From positions 73,770 through 127,537 of the forward strand of contig JAUNQH010000001.1 of assembly GCA_030536295.1 (NCBI GenBank): a stretch of DNA of 53,768 nucleotides, read 5' to 3'. A model generated the notes under the pieces. It worked only from the letters and a program-made list of their open reading frames with translations. It made no database searches and was not told where the DNA came from. Source of the DNA: Clostridia bacterium (GTDB taxonomy: Bacteria; Bacillota; Clostridia; Christensenellales; Aristaeellaceae). Below, piece after piece: positions 52,720 to 53,768 of the stretch; the stretch's first letter is position 1, and every line of letters begins with the position of its first letter. The position numbers were made by a program, and so were the translations under genes.

Positions 52720-53453
52720 TGAAACGCCTCCTGCATCATCAGATATTTACGATATCATATTTCTTTTTGGATTTCAACAAAATTCTGTAATGTTTTATAT
52801 TTACAGCATTTCTTTTAAATTTATAGAGCAAACTTACCGTACATTCTTTTATGAAAATGCTGCTCTGTGCAGAAACAATAAGGAGCTTTAATGTTAAATT
52901 TTGTACTTGAAATGTACTCAAAAAGAGCAAAAAAACCGGAAGCCAGTAAATAAACGGCTTCCGGTTTTACATTCTTTTATTATTCGTATTCAATATAACA
53001 GTTCTTATTTTGGCTAAAATGTAGCGTATGCGCTACAAATATTGGTTTTATTTCGCTATTTTCTCCTGATTATTTTGGCTTGCCGGAAAAGTGTACTCAA
53101 TTTGTACTCAACTGAAATCACGGTGAGTGGTGACTCCAGACCGGCAGCTGGTGGATGTGTGTACCGATCTGCCTGGCGTAGTATGTTTGATTTTGTTACG
53201 CAATAGAGTTTCAAAAGACAAGGAAAATCAAGGCTTTGAAGATGCTCAAAACGACGATTTTTGACCAGGATGATATATTCATCGTCCATGTCGAAAATGC
53301 ACATCTAAATCAAACATTTATTATTCGACATGTAGTCAAAGATATCTTCCTTGTTATTCTTTATGTCTTCGTTAATAAAGCCAACCGCGGCAAGCGCACA
53401 TTTCATCCTCATTACCTCGTTATCATTGCGGCATTAATCTATTATTCGACAGA
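52720..53453. other. AT-rich intergenic region with repeated words
   Basis: No convincing gene. Three copies of TGTACTCAA lie at 52913-52921, 53092-53100 and 53103-53111, and a related TGTACTTGAA at 52902. TTATTTTGGCT is repeated at 53005-53015 and 53070-53080. An inverted repeat TGTAGCG/CGCTACA sits at 53020-53037. The region may be the remnant of a mobile-element end or attachment site. Confidence 0.5.
52933..52968. terminator. Bidirectional terminator
   Basis: Perfect 12-bp arms AAACCGGAAGCC (52933-52944) and GGCTTCCGGTTT (52956-52967) with A-rich and T-rich flanks. No gene ends close by on either strand, so it may belong to a lost gene. Confidence 0.8.
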
Positions 53454-53768
53454 TCATCTGGACGAAACAAAGGATGCGATTTCGCTGATGACCTGCGGTG
53501 CTACTTTTTCGGGATTCAGGTATACCGCGTTTCCTTCGGAACGCTGCCCGGGCGTGAAGAGATGCGTAAGGCTCGGGAAGGAAACAAAACGCCAGTTCTT
53601 CCTGCTTTGCAGGGAATCCTTCAACAGAGAAAAGTCATTTCGTGGGCTGACCTGATAATCTTCTTCCCCCTGCAGAACAAGGCAGGGAGCAGAAATGTTT
53701 TCCGCCTCCCGAAGCATGGATTTTATGAAACTAATATCGGACAGATATTCTGTTAGAAGTTTTTCAGA
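53454..53768 (-). CDS. Alpha/beta hydrolase, C-terminal part (5' end off window)
   Basis: The frame is open to the right edge; 104 residues are visible. The segment ISAPCLVLQGEEDYQVSP carries the catalytic-acid Asp, and SFPSLTHLF carries the catalytic His of an alpha/beta hydrolase. The ending YLNPEKVAPQVISEIASFV is like that of Firmicutes hydrolases that often carry an N-terminal DUF3887 domain. The nucleophile Ser and any N-terminal domain are outside. Substrate unknown. Confidence 0.85.
   Translation of the reverse strand, partial: SEKLLTEYLSDISFIKSMLREAENISAPCLVLQGEEDYQVSPRNDFSLLKDSLQSRKNWRFVSFPSLTHLFTPGQRSEGNAVYLNPEKVAPQVISEIASFVSSR

Noticed and set aside
53236..53655. 139-codon plus-strand frame near the right end
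   Set aside because: It overlaps the clearly conserved alpha/beta hydrolase end on the minus strand and shows no family features.

Overview
The window looks like chromosome of a glycan-degrading, probably gut- or rumen-dwelling member of the Clostridia. The evidence is strong Shine-Dalgarno sites (AAAGGAGG), a T-box leader on methionyl-tRNA synthetase, intrinsic terminators, cre-like palindromes, sortase-type surface proteins and many sugar ABC transporters that lack their own ATPase. Base composition is moderately GC-rich by eye for about 51.7 kb and becomes clearly AT-rich in the last 2 kb. A Christensenellales-like organism is a guess; nothing here fixes the genus. There are no rRNA, tRNA, CRISPR or intact IS elements.

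Layout. (1) 1-3.1 kb: 3' part of a LacI-like sensor/GGDEF protein, converging on a MATE efflux pump whose promoter overlaps a palindrome. (2) 3.2-7.5 kb: minus-strand sugar ABC operon (binding protein, two permeases). One permease carries an unusual extracytoplasmic coiled-coil extension. Two cre-like palindromes lie upstream. (3) 7.6-13.1 kb: a small exported beta-rich protein, the T-box-controlled metG, and a short MutS2-like protein without a Smr domain. (4) 13.5-29 kb: a carbohydrate-utilisation region. It holds an LplB/YtcP-type transporter with binding protein, a HAD phosphatase and GH31 on the minus strand, then a plus-strand run of a glucose-dehydrogenase-like MDR enzyme, GH29, a tandem SnoaL-like protein, GH36 and GH51. 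Together these would remove alpha-xylose/glucose, alpha-fucose, alpha-galactose and alpha-arabinose side chains after import. (5) 29-33.1 kb: Gfo/Idh/MocA oxidoreductase with a membrane diguanylate cyclase, then a three-gene operon of nitroreductase, flavin reductase-like protein and 5'-nucleotidase-like HAD. (6) 33.2-35.6 kb: ABC-2 exporter pair, an XRE-AbrB fusion regulator and an orphan PqqD-like protein.

(7) 35.7-42.9 kb: a 2376-residue exported protein with an N-terminal PI-PLC X-like domain, a long stalk of Cna-B-like and FctA/pilin-like domains, and a VPPTGD sorting signal. The stalk contains a 314-residue unit repeated at exactly 942 bp. (8) 43-49.9 kb: small unknown protein, an epimerase/D-aminoacylase/TPM-like operon, a NUDIX-HD fusion and a DUF2804 protein. 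(9) 50.1-53.8 kb: BspA-type leucine-rich-repeat surface protein directly abutting a truncated AbiEii toxin gene with an intact AbiEi gene, an AT-rich non-coding stretch with repeated TGTACTCAA words, and the 3' end of an alpha/beta hydrolase gene.

The strongest candidates for something undescribed are the PI-PLC/isopeptide-type stalk protein with its exact internal duplications and changed bond-forming residues, the coiled-coil permease, and the NUDIX-HD fusion.
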